Below, one piece after another: positions 47,249 to 60,767 of a stretch of 64,000 nt of DNA (the stretch's first letter is position 1; each line of letters starts with the position of its first letter). The notes beneath the pieces are model-generated. The model ran no database searches. It was not told the DNA's origin and saw only the letters and a list, made by a program, of their open reading frames with translations. A program made the translations under genes and the position numbers. This DNA comes from Henckelia pumila. Lineage: Eukaryota; Streptophyta; Magnoliopsida; Lamiales; Gesneriaceae. The DNA lies in NCBI RefSeq assembly GCF_033568475.1, contig NW_027331831.1, forward strand, positions 4,340,001 to 4,404,000. The letters are read 5' to 3'.

Positions 47249-50200
47249 TTACACCCATCGCTTGGAAGATTTCTGCGCGTATGAGCCGGTGGTTGCTCTT
47301 TTAGAACCTGAGGAGCACAGAAAGAGAAGATATTGTAATGCCAAATTTCGAAGTTGAATTGTTGGAAATGCGACCAATCATTTATCATTCCAAGGGTAAA
47401 GATTCAGGATGATCCAGGGTGAAGTTTATACTGAGAATGTTTATTATAAATCAGAATAGAACACCCGTAACCGCATCTAGTCACCTTTAACAAAGCTAAC
47501 TCTACATGACCACTAACACATCACAAGAAAAAGGGGACATACTTGACGGTTTGGAGGAGCTTTTGCTTGCAGATGTCTGAGAAGATCCTGCTTGCGTTTG
47601 TTTTTGAGGTGGTCTTGGAAGTTTGGCAGGTACCTTGGGCCTGCAAGAAACATAATGAAACCCAAGTGGAACTACATGCTGGAAATACGATATAAATGTA
47701 GGCAAATATAGCATACACAGAGCAGGCTTTAAATTCTTATCGTATAATCGAAGTTCTCTTAAGAGCTATATACGATTAAAATTGCAGACTATTGGTGCCA
47801 AGAAACTATTTTGCATCCATTCTTGACTTTTCGGCAGATTAGAGAGTACAAAGGATAGAAGAATGCTTACTTTTCGGTTGTTTCTGCAGTTGATTTTACG
47901 GTTTCTGGGAAAAGGGTATACTCGACCGCACTACCTATAGAACCATCAGTTTCTGTAGCCATAGAAAGAACACTATCAGATATATCACTAAGTCTTTCAT
48001 CTGAATCTGCATCTCCAAATCCCAAGAGTTCTATATCCTCATCCAGATTCTTGACTGCATCTGCTAAATCGAGTTTCGAGCCAATATCTTCATGGAAATT
48101 TTCACCAGCACCAACAACAGCAAGTCTTGATTGTCGAAAGAATTCTTTGTGGTGGCTGAAATCGTCCATTGACTGCTGAGAACCGGCCTCAGAATGCTTA
48201 TCACTGTACTCAGAGCTATTGTCCAAATCAGAAGCACCTTTCTCACTAGAGCTTTTCCTACCCGAAAGTTTTTGGCCGGGCCGTGATGCCCCTAAAGAAT
48301 GTCTTCTTGGAGAGGTAGATCCATACCTCGGAGAACTTATACCGTGTCTTTCACCATTTCCAGAATTTTTAAACAACCGTAGACAACCTATTTCCTCATC
48401 TTTTTTTGCAACATCATCCTTTAGAGAAGCTATCTACAAGATAAATACAAATTAATTAACTTCTTAACTCCCTGTTTAATTTAATATGTAAAAAAATTGC
48501 ATATATTAAATTAAGCTCACTGAGAAAACACAAATAATTTAGAAAAGGTCTTGTATCAACAAAAGGAGAGCAAGCAAAAAAGTGATAAACAAAATTAAAC
48601 AAAGCCACTTAAAGGAGTGATGCATACATCATAAACAGGTGCAAAAATAGTTGAAACCAAAGAATGGGAAAAATAATGAGGCTAATAATGGATTCATGGT
48701 TTAATGATTTCACTTGGCATGCTCACTAACGATGCTTAGTTATTAAACAGAATGATACATAAAAAACTATCAAGTGAAAAGTCTGGAATCAAAACATCAC
48801 GCGGCAATTAGAATCTAGACAAAAAGCACGACAATACAGAATGAAAGAAAAAGGAAAAAGAACCGAGCAAAAACATCAACTCAAAGATACGACAGCAAAT
48901 AAGCTATCTGACAGTCACAGGCTCAGAGGTGAAAGTCGCATCAAAATTTGATCATGCCTGTTCATCGTACAACTGATCTTTGGATAAACCAAATAATTTG
49001 ATTTAAGATTTGGAAATGATGGGTATTTAAAGCACAAGACTAGACCTGTTCCATAAGTTCTCTGATACCCCTGCCCTCCTTGGTACTGCGTGCCGCACCC
49101 AACTCAACACCAGAAACCCTCTCAGCAAACTTCAATGTACTTATAGTTTCAGAGTACGATTCTACATCAGGATTGAGTTGCACAAACATGAGTGTCTTTG
49201 CTTGCCCACCTGCAAAAAACGACAATAATTTGAGGCAAGGTTACATGAGATGAGAGGAAGAGAGTAACAAAATGAAAGAGCTTTCGATGACATGGGAGAG
49301 AACAGAAAAAACAAAAGGCAAGAAGTTTTAGACATTAAAAGAACAGTTATTCATGTGAAATAACTGGAAACTGATAAAAATACCTATAGAGCTTTGAAGC
49401 ACTTGAGTTAGTTTACTATTTCTATAGGGAACATGAGGGCTTTTTTGTGCTAGAGCGAAGATAACGTCTCCCAGAGCCGACAAAGACTTATTGATGTGTT
49501 GTGCTTCTCTCAATCTCTCACCGGTAACTTCAGAACGGTCCACTCTCTCACTGCCAGCGAGATCAACTAAGTGCAAACAGCCACGCAAAACAGCATTTGT
49601 TTCCAAATCCGTTCCCCGAACATGAACAGTGAGGATACTGTTTAAATACAGATTCAATCAAAACTATACAATCCAAAACAATGTAGAGTTGGAAAGTGAC
49701 TAAATAATAATAATGTCAACCTGTGGGAACGACTGCTTCGTTCATTTAACGCTGTGGCACCTACAGCCCTATTCATCAACCCAATATTCATCAACTCTAA
49801 CACATTAGAAGTTGATTTAACCTGGTGCATGCTAGCATCAGGCACAGCCAACCCATTCGGTTGGGTGGTATTCCAAATCCCAAGCGTGTGCAAGTCAAAG
49901 AAAACCATGAATTAAGAAGTAGCACGAATGAAAACACAAAAAGATAAGTATTAACAACAGCAGCTAAAATGATGGAACATTTATGGGTTCATTAAACATG
50001 AAATCAGCTGAAAAAATGGAAAAGGATATCTCTTTTGAGAAACATCACTGCTGAGTAAGTCGCGCACTTGTTCGTTGTATATTTCAACCATTTGGACACC
50101 AACTTCATATGCAACAGATCCGTGTCTATTCCTTGAGATATTGAAGAGATCGTTCAGAGCTCTATAGTTGACTCCCCAATCCACAATTGATGTAACATTG

Positions 50201-53200
50201 GGTCCAGTCTGGATACGTTTTTCAATTTCACGATATTAATGAACCTAAATAGCAAACAAATGTTTTTCCTTGATAACAAATTATGGACTTACCATCGTAT
50301 AAGTTTTCCCAGAACCAGTTTGACCATAGGCAAAGATGCAAACATTATACCCATCAAGAACTGACCTAATTAGAGGTTGAGTGTCTAGAAATACCTCCTC
50401 TGTAGATGGACACAGAGATGATTACCCACACAAAAAAAATAGAGATTAACGAAATAGTATTGAGTACGATTTAACATTATAAGCAATCATTAAAATTTAG
50501 TACAATCAGAACCTTGAGAAGCGGTGGGACCAAACACCTTGTTAAATTTGAAAAGCCGATGGTTGTCTTTGCCTTGCTTTCCCGGATTCATAACAACCAA
50601 CTCTCCGTTCTCACCAATATATTCTATGGTTGTTTGTTTGTCACTTTGTCCAGGAAGGAATGGCCTTATACGGGCATAAACTCTTATATTTCCTACCAAA
50701 ATCAAGGAAAATGAATGAGCAATTCAGTTGAGTACTACACTTTTTGACAAGCTAAGATGCTTACCTTTCAAATCTTGAACTTCATTATACAATTTCCTAT
50801 TCTCCTCCAGTACACTGTGGTAATTCTGCGCGGCATATATCAAGCCTTCAAGATTTACACCTAAAAACACAATAAAATCTTAATATAAGAAATATTGAGA
50901 AACAACTTGCTTTTAAGAAAACAAGTACCAAGATAATAGCCATTTCAGAAGTTCAAAAGAAGGAAAACTTTAGGCACTTCTCACCAAAGTTATGAATCTC
51001 TTTTGCATAGACCTTGTTGATCTTCAAAACCTCTTGCTTGATGGACTTAGATGCCAACCGCAGTTCCTGGTTACATCATGAGATAAAACAACAATGATGA
51101 GTGCTTGTACATAGCATAAAGTATTAAGGTTGTTAATGTTGAATTTACACTTCTCGTTTAAGCTTTTGAGGAATATTAAAGAAATTGAAACACTGAATTG
51201 GCAAAAAGGTGGTGTTTTATCGATTTATTTTAAAATTCAATCTGATATTGTGATGATTGATAGACTTGCCGGTAATGATTCATGAAAAGGTAAACGTGAA
51301 AAGGAGAAATTGAGTCACTGAAGTACCCAAAAATAATAATTTGATACATGAAATGGTGCTGTGGATGGAAAAAAGAAAGTTCCTGAGAAAAATATGTGGT
51401 TGAAATCATTTCTAAAAAGAAGAAAAAAGAGACTGGCCTTAATTTGCCACAAACCTGCAAGGACACAGATTGAGAATCTATGAAGTGCCTATATTCATGT
51501 TCTTTTGTTTTCCATCGCAAGAATTTTGATTCGGAAAAATCTGAAAGTTCTTTCACTTTCTTCCTTGAATCTGTCAGCAAACCATCAAGTTCCAAAATTT
51601 TATTTTGAAGTTTATTTTTAGTCTCGTCTGATTTGGCTTCCAATTGCAGGCGATTTTCTTCATAGGTCTTTTTGACTAATTCCAACTCCTCTATTAATGA
51701 CGATATTTGACTCTCACAGATGTCCTTTTCTTTCCTCAATCTGATCAAATCTTGTTCTTCAAGCTTCTTCGCCTCCTCAATTTTGGTCTTCTCAATCTGC
51801 CACATGTAAACACTGTAAAAAAAAAGGAGAAGAAGAAACTAGAGTTTTCTATAGAAAAGGCTAATAAGCAAAACATAGATTATTCAAATTAGGGGGAAAA
51901 TATAGAAGCTGTCTTCCAACAATTTTAGTATAATTCCATCCATAATAAGTTTATATCGAAGCATGTGAATTAGCTTCCTGGTTGATACATTAGATCAATA
52001 TAGGACTGGGGAATTCATAAACCTCCAGACAAAGCATCAGGCCCTTATATATCAAATAGATAACATACCAGAAAAGAATTATTATATGGAGGCAACCATC
52101 CTGGTGTTATGATAGATTAGTTCTCTATATAAAAATAAATTTACTGCCAATGCTGTATTCTACATTTAAATTAAGAGGAATAACATATAACCTTGGAATC
52201 TATTCTAGGAAAGATAAAAATAATTAACTATGAAAATAAATAAGATCCTAAGATAATATACAGATCATAACTCTAAACATAAAGCCAAGTAATCGACAGT
52301 GTTTAGCTCCATGCAGCTGTCCAATGAAACTTAATCTTGTCATTTGGATTTTTCAACACTCCCCCTCAAGCTAGTTGGTAAAGATATGCCAATCTCAACT
52401 TATTTAAAATATTCCTGCATGTAGGATGAGAGAGCCCCTATTGAGGATGTTAGCAAATTGGTCACAGTGGGAATATACAGAGTACATATTAGATCATTAG
52501 TCCATTATTAAGTTTCTCCTTTATGAAATGTCTTTCCACCACAATGTGTTTTGTTTCATCATGTTGCACTAGTGATTGTTTTAAGACATATATTGCTTCC
52601 TTCAGTCGCCACACCTGGTTCGTAATAAGAGAGCCAATGAACCCGGGAGGAGGATCTATGTATGCTTTTTCCTCTAAGTCATCATGTAAAGAGACATTCT
52701 TAATTCATATATATTGCATAGACCATCCAAAGTTCGCTATCAAAGATATTAAAATTTGAATGGTATTCATTTTTGCAACCAGGACAAATGTATCTTCATA
52801 ATATATACCAAAGGTTTGAGTCTCCCATCACTACAGCTTAACTTTGTATCTTTCCAACCTTCCACCTTCCTTAAACTTTAGGACAAACAAAAGAATTAAC
52901 TATTGATATAAATATAAATCCTAAAATTAAATACAAATCATATTCTACAATAAAACCAAATACATAGCAGTAACTAGCTCTATAAATCTGTGTATTGAAA
53001 ACTAATCCTATCATTTGAATTTTTCAACAATTTAAGATATAGCATCAATAGTTGGAAAAGACAATAGATACAGGGAAAATAAAAAAATTTGCAATGGAAA
53101 CATGGGATATTGTGATTCGTCAATCAACACATGCACCTTCATTTCTTGAAGCTGGTTCATGACAATCTGCAGAATTTAGAATTCTATGAGATAAAATAAA

Positions 53201-54620
53201 GAACAGGAAAAGAACACATCATCCATTGTCAAACAATTGAACCAACATTTTAATACCTCATTTTCTTCTGTGGTTCCAGTTGCAAGGGTTTCTAATGCTC
53301 TGATTTTCACTTGATACCTGTCTTCACGTGACTTGTACACACTGCCTTGCTGCAGTGACAAGACGGTGCATAATTACAAAGCCACTCGAAGAAATAAAAA
53401 TGTTCTTCAACTGCAGATAATGTATTACCTTCTTCATATTTTCTGTTTGTTTTGAAACCCGCTGCTCAATTTCTTGCACCACTAATTTTAACATGGATGC
53501 AACACGCTATTTAAACACACCACAAGATACCATCAAATGCAGAAAAATTAGTCAGCTCAGAAGAAAATAAATTTTGAATTGATTAGTTGAATAGATAACT
53601 ACATGATATTTTCCAAGTGCTCTTTACCCACCATACCTGAGGGATATCTTCATTCTTTCTCTCAATGCTTTCATCCAAAATACTATTCACAACGATAAAA
53701 AGTGAGTGCGTAGAGGCGCTCTGCGTATTCAGAGTGACTAGAAGTTTCATAATCATGTGAAAATGTAGTGTATTATAGATAAAAGTGAAGATGTAGAAGT
53801 ATTAAAGATAAAAGTGAACCTGTCTCTATTTTTAGAAAATAATAAATAAGTTTTGCAGGGGAGGGTTCATTTCACCTCTAAACTACCCAATTTCATCAGC
53901 TCTGAAATCTTAGAGACTGGGACCTCCCCAGAATGCCCACGCTTAGGTTGGGAGTCATCGGCAAAACTATTCCCTACAAGATGAAGTGCTTTATACAAAC
54001 ATTAGGTTCAAAAAAAGAGTAAACTGTCACCAAGGAAGGACACATTTGGATTGAGAAAACCTAGGTTATTGGAATGAGCTAAATAATAACAAGAAGAGAA
54101 CCATTTTTGTGTGAACAACTGAACATACAGTAAAACACAGAGCCACATATCTTTCTCGTCGTGTTATATTCCTTCACGGTCACTCCAAGATCAAGATAGA
54201 TGCTATTTGTTTTGAGCAAGGGGGTTTAATGAAACAAGTTGCTAAAAAAATTTGGAGAATAACAAGCAAACATCGATTTCTGCATTTATGCAGATGCATT
54301 TACTCATGAACTCATCGATTTTGACGAAGACAAAAAGTAGGCATTGACACTAACATGAGTGTACTTGAAGATTAACACTACTCTGACATCAACTACTTTG
54401 ATTTCTACAGGAGATCACAAAACACTAACTTTGTGGAACATCAACGAAAATTAAGTACCATTCAACATAATACTCAAAGGAAAAATCTATCAAATGGTCC
54501 TCTACCTTCAGCCCTGCCATTAAAAGCTTCAATTCTTTCAGAAACATTGCCATTGCGGATTTCATGAAAACCGTCCCGCTCTCCATTTTCACCCACACAT
54601 CTTTGTGTCTGTGGGTCCAT
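47249..54620 (-). CDS. kinesin-14 (KIN-14 subfamily, internal motor domain)
   Basis: Minus-end-directed microtubule motor. Eighteen exons join in frame: 54620-54506, 53973-53876, 53720-53637, 53506-53429, 53349-53257, 53166-53137, 51796-51455, 51066-50985, 50860-50765, 50692-50513, 50399-50293, 50208-50030, 49885-49721, 49637-49384, 49209-49046, 48433-47871, 47640-47543, 47307-47249. This gives 928 aa. Residues 70-330 are coiled coil. The kinesin-14 neck ([12 protein letters not shown]) precedes the motor at about 335-680, with P-loop GQTGSGKT (425-432), SSRSH (545-549) and DLAGSE (575-580). The tail is Ser-rich and ends SSKRWV. A stop lies in frame upstream of the ATG. No calponin-homology domain is seen. 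The intron at 49886-50029 is AT-AC; the others are GT-AG. No lesion is seen. Confidence 0.93.
49886..50029 (-). other. U12-type AT-AC intron of the kinesin gene
   Basis: The minus strand reads AAAAGAG|ATATCCTTTTCC at the donor and TTCTTTGACTTGCACAC|G at the acceptor. ATATCCTT is the U12 AT-AC donor consensus, and TTCTTTGAC is one base from the U12 branch-site consensus, with its A about ten bases from the acceptor. No GT-AG alternative keeps the conserved KRLGIWN reading. Confidence 0.9.
52200..53029 (-). mobile_element. Ty1/copia remnant in a kinesin intron
   Basis: In the 1.34 kb intron between exons at 53137 and 51796. The minus strand shows a 5' LTR start (TGTTGAAAAATTC, from 53029), degraded coding sequence resembling the copia RNase H end ([17 protein letters not shown] near 52530), a polypurine tract TTGAGGGGGAG (52369-52359), and a second LTR start (TGTTGAAAAATCC, from 52358). 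The two LTR parts align for at least 140 bp. Most of the interior is deleted. The end of the 3' LTR was not fixed. Confidence 0.8.
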
Positions 54621-56100
54621 GACAAACTCGATAAATGGTTGTCAGGATCACAAGGGGCACCTGAAACTTGGAATATAAAGGGCAGTCGTGAACAATTACC
54701 AAAATGTACAAAACGAGAAGGCAATTCCTGAAAATATTTGGAAAAATGAAATGGTAGAAATCTAACAATAAATACATTTGTTGAGTGTGCATTTGTGTTT
54801 CTATGAGTGACTTGGAACAGTAGGCAGGGATCGATGGCTTCAGAGCTTTTGACTCTCTGAAACAAAGTACCCATGAATCATCCAGAACTCATGTGACACT
54901 CTTATGAATATTATGAGATGCTGAAGAAATATTTAAAAAAAAACTATTCAAGAAAAACTGGATAGGTTATAACGGTTCCGAAAAGGAAATGACAATAAAT
55001 AAAGAGGACCAATTTGATATTAATGGTGCATTATGCTTAAAGTTAAACCTCCATTATATCATCTACTATCGCCTAGTAGAACAAATAAAACTCAGTTGTT
55101 GGGATATTGATGCATAAGTGCCTGATAATTAGGACAGGATTGAAAATCAATGTCACCAATAAGGATGAAACTACAGACAAATGCGCAAGGAAAGGCCACA
55201 ACTTTCAACGCATGAATGGAAGAAAATTTTATAGCAAAACATTACTATAGTTGAGGATGCAGCCAATTGGTTCTCACTTCTCCGTAGTAGTTAAAACTCA
55301 ACACAGTTTACATAATCAGAACAAGTATTCATTTCCCTAATAGCCTCACAAATCAAAAGGCCCAACCCCAAAGTGAAAAATCTTTTCACGTACTTGAAAG
55401 TGAAATTATCTACTAGCTCTCGGCAGAGCATCCCAAAAACGGAGAAGCATTTAATCTGTTAATTCAGAAGCCAAATTCTCATAATCTACATAACTCGTAC
55501 ATTTCTTCATTAGACATCAAATCACCCCGTATGACTATAATTGTAAGAAAATTTAGAGTGCAAGTTAGAGCCGCGATAATTTTCTACGATTGAGTTAATA
55601 ATTAATCACCAAAACAAACAAACAAAAGCATAATGTCTTAAAATTTTCGTTTGGAAAAACCCAAAAAAAAATATAAATCTTGAAACTACCAAAATCCCCA
55701 CATTGTCTTAAAGCTCAACAATTTCATCCAAACAGGAACCCATCTCGAAAAAACACAACAGAAAATTTAGCTACAGACTCCGAAACAAGCAAATGGGTGA
55801 ATGCAGCCTGCTCCCATAAATGGACACGTAAATTGCCAACATTACCTCAGGTAAAAATCAAAAATCATCCATTTTGAAGAAATTAAACCTAAATCTCCGA
55901 GGTTTTGCCCATGTTAGCAGATGAAAATAGGAGAAAAAATAAAAAACAATTCCGAATGTTGGGGAATCTCTTGATCTAGAAGTAAAGCGAATTTGGGCAT
56001 CAATGGTTGATGATGAATGAAAACAAAAAAGTAAAATTGATAATATGAAATGTAGAAAAGCGATCGTGTGGCCCACTACGGAATGGTATTCCCGCCCAGT
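54621..56100 (-). other. kinesin upstream region and probable leader
   Basis: A possible acceptor (AAGTTTCAG) lies about 45 bases upstream of the ATG on the minus strand, so the leader is probably spliced, with a first exon possibly around 55860-56050. No calponin-homology coding sequence or other gene was found here. Confidence 0.4.
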
Positions 56101-57921
56101 ACTTTTTTCTTGCGCTTTTATGGGAAAAAATATAAAGAAGATGAACTTGTTTGTAATATGATTTTAGATATTTGAAATTGAAATTGGGATTTCAAATTTA
56201 TAGCTTATTTCGATGAATTAGATTTATATTAATATTATATATATTATATATATAATCTTAAATATGGTGGCTTTGACTTACTTTGATAATGAGTAACTCT
56301 ATTATGATACATTTTTACGTTTATATTCGTGAGATAACTCAATTCACATTTATCATATAAAATAATTTTTTTGATATACAAATTAATAAATTTATACGGA
56401 TTTGATCGGATAAGAGATTCGTCTCACTAAAATGACTTATGAATCCGTCTCATAAGTTCGTTCTTAAAAGTTTTTTGTATTTAAAAATAAAACTGTTTTG
56501 GCGTTTGAATAGATATTGAAAAATATTTTTTATATATATAATATAATTATATAAACAAAATCCAAAATATATAAATCCTAGTTTTTAAATAAAGCATTTT
56601 TAAAGTGGTTTTTAATTACTTTTATAATCAAATACTATAATTTTTTTTAGGAAAATATTTTTAAAAAAGTTAATTTTTTACTTCTCCAACCAAATAGATG
56701 CAGTATAGGGTGCCAGAATTTTAATTAAACAATAATATTATAATTATCCTATATAGTAGCGTATATATGTCAGTAATTATAATTATAATTATTATATTAT
56801 CGTAATAGTAATAATAATAATTACATGAATAAAATTAAGATATACTGCTATATTTATTATAATGATACTGATATTATTATTATAATAATTATATTATTAT
56901 TCAAATATTAATTTATGTTATAATATTATTATTATTGATTATTGTAATTGTATTTATAATTATTATTCAACCAATCATATGTTAAAATCATTTTTTGTAT
57001 TATTTAATGTTATGTGTAATTCATATAAGATATTATAATATCAAACACATAATCGTCTTTAAATTCAATCATTTAATTTTATCTAAATATTTTAACTTAA
57101 AATTAGACATATCAGCTTATAAGCTCCCAAGATAATGTTAAAAAATACTTAAAAGAATATTATTACTAAATTTTCTTTACAGAATTTGAAACTATAAGAT
57201 GTTTTAAATTTTTAAATAAAAACACTCTCTTGGCACTAATACAATGTTATAAAACCTTCGTGATGGAAACACTGATGATTTCCCCATAAATCAATATAAT
57301 AAACATCTCGTTTTGACAATTGCAGTTCGTTTATTTTTTGAAGGTCGGATTATTTTAACATTTGTTTCAACTAGCTAGTTTACTTATTAAACATTTATTC
57401 ATGGTTGGTACGACTCTTTTCGTCCCACTTATTTAAGTTATATATTTATTTTTTCATTCGTCTCAAGTATGTAATATAATTTTCATATTTAATATTATCT
57501 CTCATATTCTTTTAACAGTTTACTCATATTAAATCAATATCATTAACTATTTGTATAATTATTTTATTCTATTAAAAAAAATTTAAAATAAGGGTAAAAT
57601 GATAATTTTTTTCTAAAAATTACTTTTCTCAAAAATAAATTTTAAAGAAAAGACTTTTTTAATAAGTGTGAAAACACACACTTGTCATTGATATGAGATG
57701 AATTGGAGGGAGTATATCTTTTTTAACAAATGCCAAAATCATAGATAAGAAAAATTTTATATATAAAACTCCCTCAGTCTGGCCTGGACAAAAATCGATC
57801 GAGGTCCATTTGAGATCCACTTCTCCCACCTTTTTATCACTAAGTGCTTGCATTCACAACAAAAAATTCTTTTTATATAGATTTGAAGAAAAAAATATAC
57901 AACACGAGAGAAAAGAATAAC
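56101..57921. other. AT-rich intergenic DNA
   Basis: No gene is seen. The sequence is very AT-rich, with ATT/TAA-type trinucleotide tracts around 56750-56960. Confidence 0.5.
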
Positions 57922-58327
57922 GGTAAATTGAGAGTAAATCCCCAAACCCAATCTTGGGTTTGGGATCAGTCCCCATGTCAGCCCATTTAATTCTGCAGCC
58001 CCTGACCAAACTCATTTATATGTTTTAACTCCCTTTTCGTTTTAAAATTACCAAAATATCCTTATTTTTTTATTTAAACCCTAAAATAACCTTTAATATA
58101 TATTAAATAATAATTGTCAATCTTCCACATTTCTAACGACACTACTGCATCTTTCCCTCTCATCCTCTCCCCATAAATATTTTTTTTCCCCCGAGAATCC
58201 AAAATGTGCAAGAAAAATTGATGATAAAAAATGGAGTTATTTGCATCAACTACCCTTGTAAAATATTGAAAATGTACGTTTCTTCCCTATGTAATTTTAA
58301 TAGGCATCTTCAACCCAACCTTTTAAA

Positions 58328-59482
58328 AAATTAGCACACTCGCCCCAGTGATTATTGCGCACGCGCCTCTCATGCGACTGGACAAATATTTTGATATTTT
58401 TTTTGCACCAAATACCCCTGTGAAATATTAAAAATGCATATTTGACCCCATGGAAATAATTTTTAAATCTATTCAACCCATAATACACAAATTTTATTAA
58501 AATCTAATTATAAAATATTTAGCAAACATTTTTCGTTTAATTAATTATATTTTAAATTTTAAATTTATTATGATTATATAATTGTTTTCTAAAAAATATT
58601 ATTATTTATCTTGTTATCATTATTTTATTAAACTTTCTTTTTGTTTCCAACTTATCCATTAAAAATGCATTCATAAACGAGATTTAAATACCTAAAAGTA
58701 CCAAAATATTAAATCAAAATTATAAGTGAATGATAAGTATCAAAAATTTTAATTTTATTTATTTAAATTTTTAATTTTTAATTTATTTATTTTTAAAAAA
58801 AATTATTACTTTATCTCGTTATCATTATTTTATCAAATCAATTCGTGTTTTCAACTTTTCCATTTAATATGATTCATAAATAAGGATTTAAATATCTAAA
58901 AATACCAAAATATTGAACCAAATGATAAGTTTATGAATGTTACTTTTTCGATTTAGAATTATATAAGAATGTTATTTTTTATTATTTATTACAAATTGTG
59001 CAATGCATATTCTCGAAAAATTTAAATTTTGGTTCAATAATATATAGTCCTAAATCGAAAAAACAATATGTTTGAACTTCTCAGTTTAGTTTAATATTTT
59101 GATATTTGAACTTATTTAAATACTTGTTTATGAATGCATGTTTAATGAAAACATTAAAAATACGAAGTGAATTTAATAAAATAATGATAATATGATAAAA
59201 TAATAATATTTTTTAGAAAATAATTAATTAATAATAATACATTTAAAATAAAAAATAATGAAACAAAAAATATTTTCTAAATATTTATAATTGGATTTTA
59301 TTAAAAATTTTGTATTATGGGTTGAATAGATTTAAAAATTATTTTCACATGAGTCAAATATGAATTTTTAATATTTCACATGGGTATTTGGTGCAAAAAA
59401 AAATATCAAAATCTTTTTTCAGTCGCATGAGGGGCGTTTGAGCAACAACCACTCATCTGAAGGGGCGATTGTGCTAACTTTT
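58328..59482. repeat. foldback element with roughly 200-bp arms
   Basis: TTAGCACACTCGCCCC (58331) through TGCACCAAATACCC and TCTATTCAACCCATAATAC on the left is mirrored by GTATTATGGGTTGAATAGA through GGGTATTTGGTGCA and GGGGCGATTGTGCTAA on the right. The middle (58600-59240) also contains complementary segments, so almost the whole 1.15 kb could fold. Confidence 0.75.
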
Positions 59483-59800
59483 TCGATTTAGAATTATATA
59501 AGCATGTTATTTTTTTATTATTTATTAAAAATTATGCAATTCATATTCTCGAAAAATTTAAATTTTGGTTCAATAATATATAGTCCTAAATCGAAAAACA
59601 ACATGTTTGAACTTATCATTTTAGTTCAATATTTTGGTACTTGAAATTATTTAAATACTTGTTTATGAGTGCATGTTTAATGAAAAATTTGGAAATACGA
59701 AGTAAATTTAATAAAATAATGATAACATGATAAAGTAATAATATTTTTTAGAAAATAATTAATTAATGATAATATATTTAAAATAAAAAATAAAAATTAA
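59475..59800. repeat. direct repeat of 58950-59262
   Basis: CTTTTTCGATTTAGAATTAT and the following 300 bases recur with about 90% identity by eye, offset by about 526 bp. Confidence 0.75.
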
Positions 59801-60767
59801 TAAAACAAAACATTGAAAATATGGTATAAATACATGATATTTGAGCACTGATTGTTCAAGATCGAGTACAAAAAATAAGATTTTGAGTATAAAATCTAAA
59901 CATCTTTATTAATGTGAACTTGCAACATATGTTTGAGTACTCAAAAATTATATATTTGTACCAGATCTAACACATTGGGTACTCAAATATCACATATGAG
60001 TACTATATTTTAAATGTTTTGTACCGATTTCTATCCAAATAAGATAAATGTGTTATTAATATTAATATTTTTTAGTACTCGAAAATCATATATTTATACC
60101 AGATCTAACACATTTGATACTCAAAATCTCATATATTAGTACCGTATTTCTAATATTTTGTACCGATGGTCATCTAAAAAAAAAGTGTCATTATATCAAT
60201 ATTTGCTTACATATTTGAGTACTCAAAAATTATAAATTAGTACTAATATTTGAAATAGTTGATACTCAATTATCATTTACTTGTACCATATTTTTCATGT
60301 TACGTACCGAATTTCATCCAAAACAAAACATGTGGGCCCAGGGAGTTTAAACAAAGTTTTTTCTGACAGGGACTGATCACCAAATTAGATTTAGGTTTGG
60401 GGACTGAATCATAAATTACCGCATATTTTTTAACACATTTGAATATTTACACAAAAAGATACAGTAATGTCAATTGATAAATAAATAATAAAAAAGCTAA
60501 ATAAGATATATTTGTACAGTTAAAATATAGTACATAAGTGAGTATTTTAGGTATACTAAAATTGAAATAAAATATGTATAGAAGTCAATCGTGAACATCA
60601 TCCGGTAAATTTGTTCCAACATAAGGTATACACTTTAGTAAATCATGTGTAAATTTCATGGTGAAATTGATATTTTTTTGTGATTTTCTTACTTTACATA
60701 ATCTATCAATATATCCATTCTATCAAGTACATTTCCAAGTAAATAAGGTACAATATTATTAAAACAA

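Larger units (their letters stand above)
57922..60420. mobile_element. 2.5 kb element with terminal inverted repeats and a nested foldback
   Basis: The left end GGTAAATTGAGAGTAAATCC with CCCAAACCC and ATCAGTCCC matches the reverse complement of the right end (GGTAATTTATGATTCAGTCC, then CCAAACCTAAA and ATCAGTCCCTGTCAG). No transposase is seen. Inside lies an inverted repeat whose arms are about 58328-58520 and 59260-59482. The segment 58950-59262 is also repeated directly at 59475-59800. No target duplication is obvious. It is probably a non-autonomous DNA transposon that received a second insertion. Confidence 0.6.
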
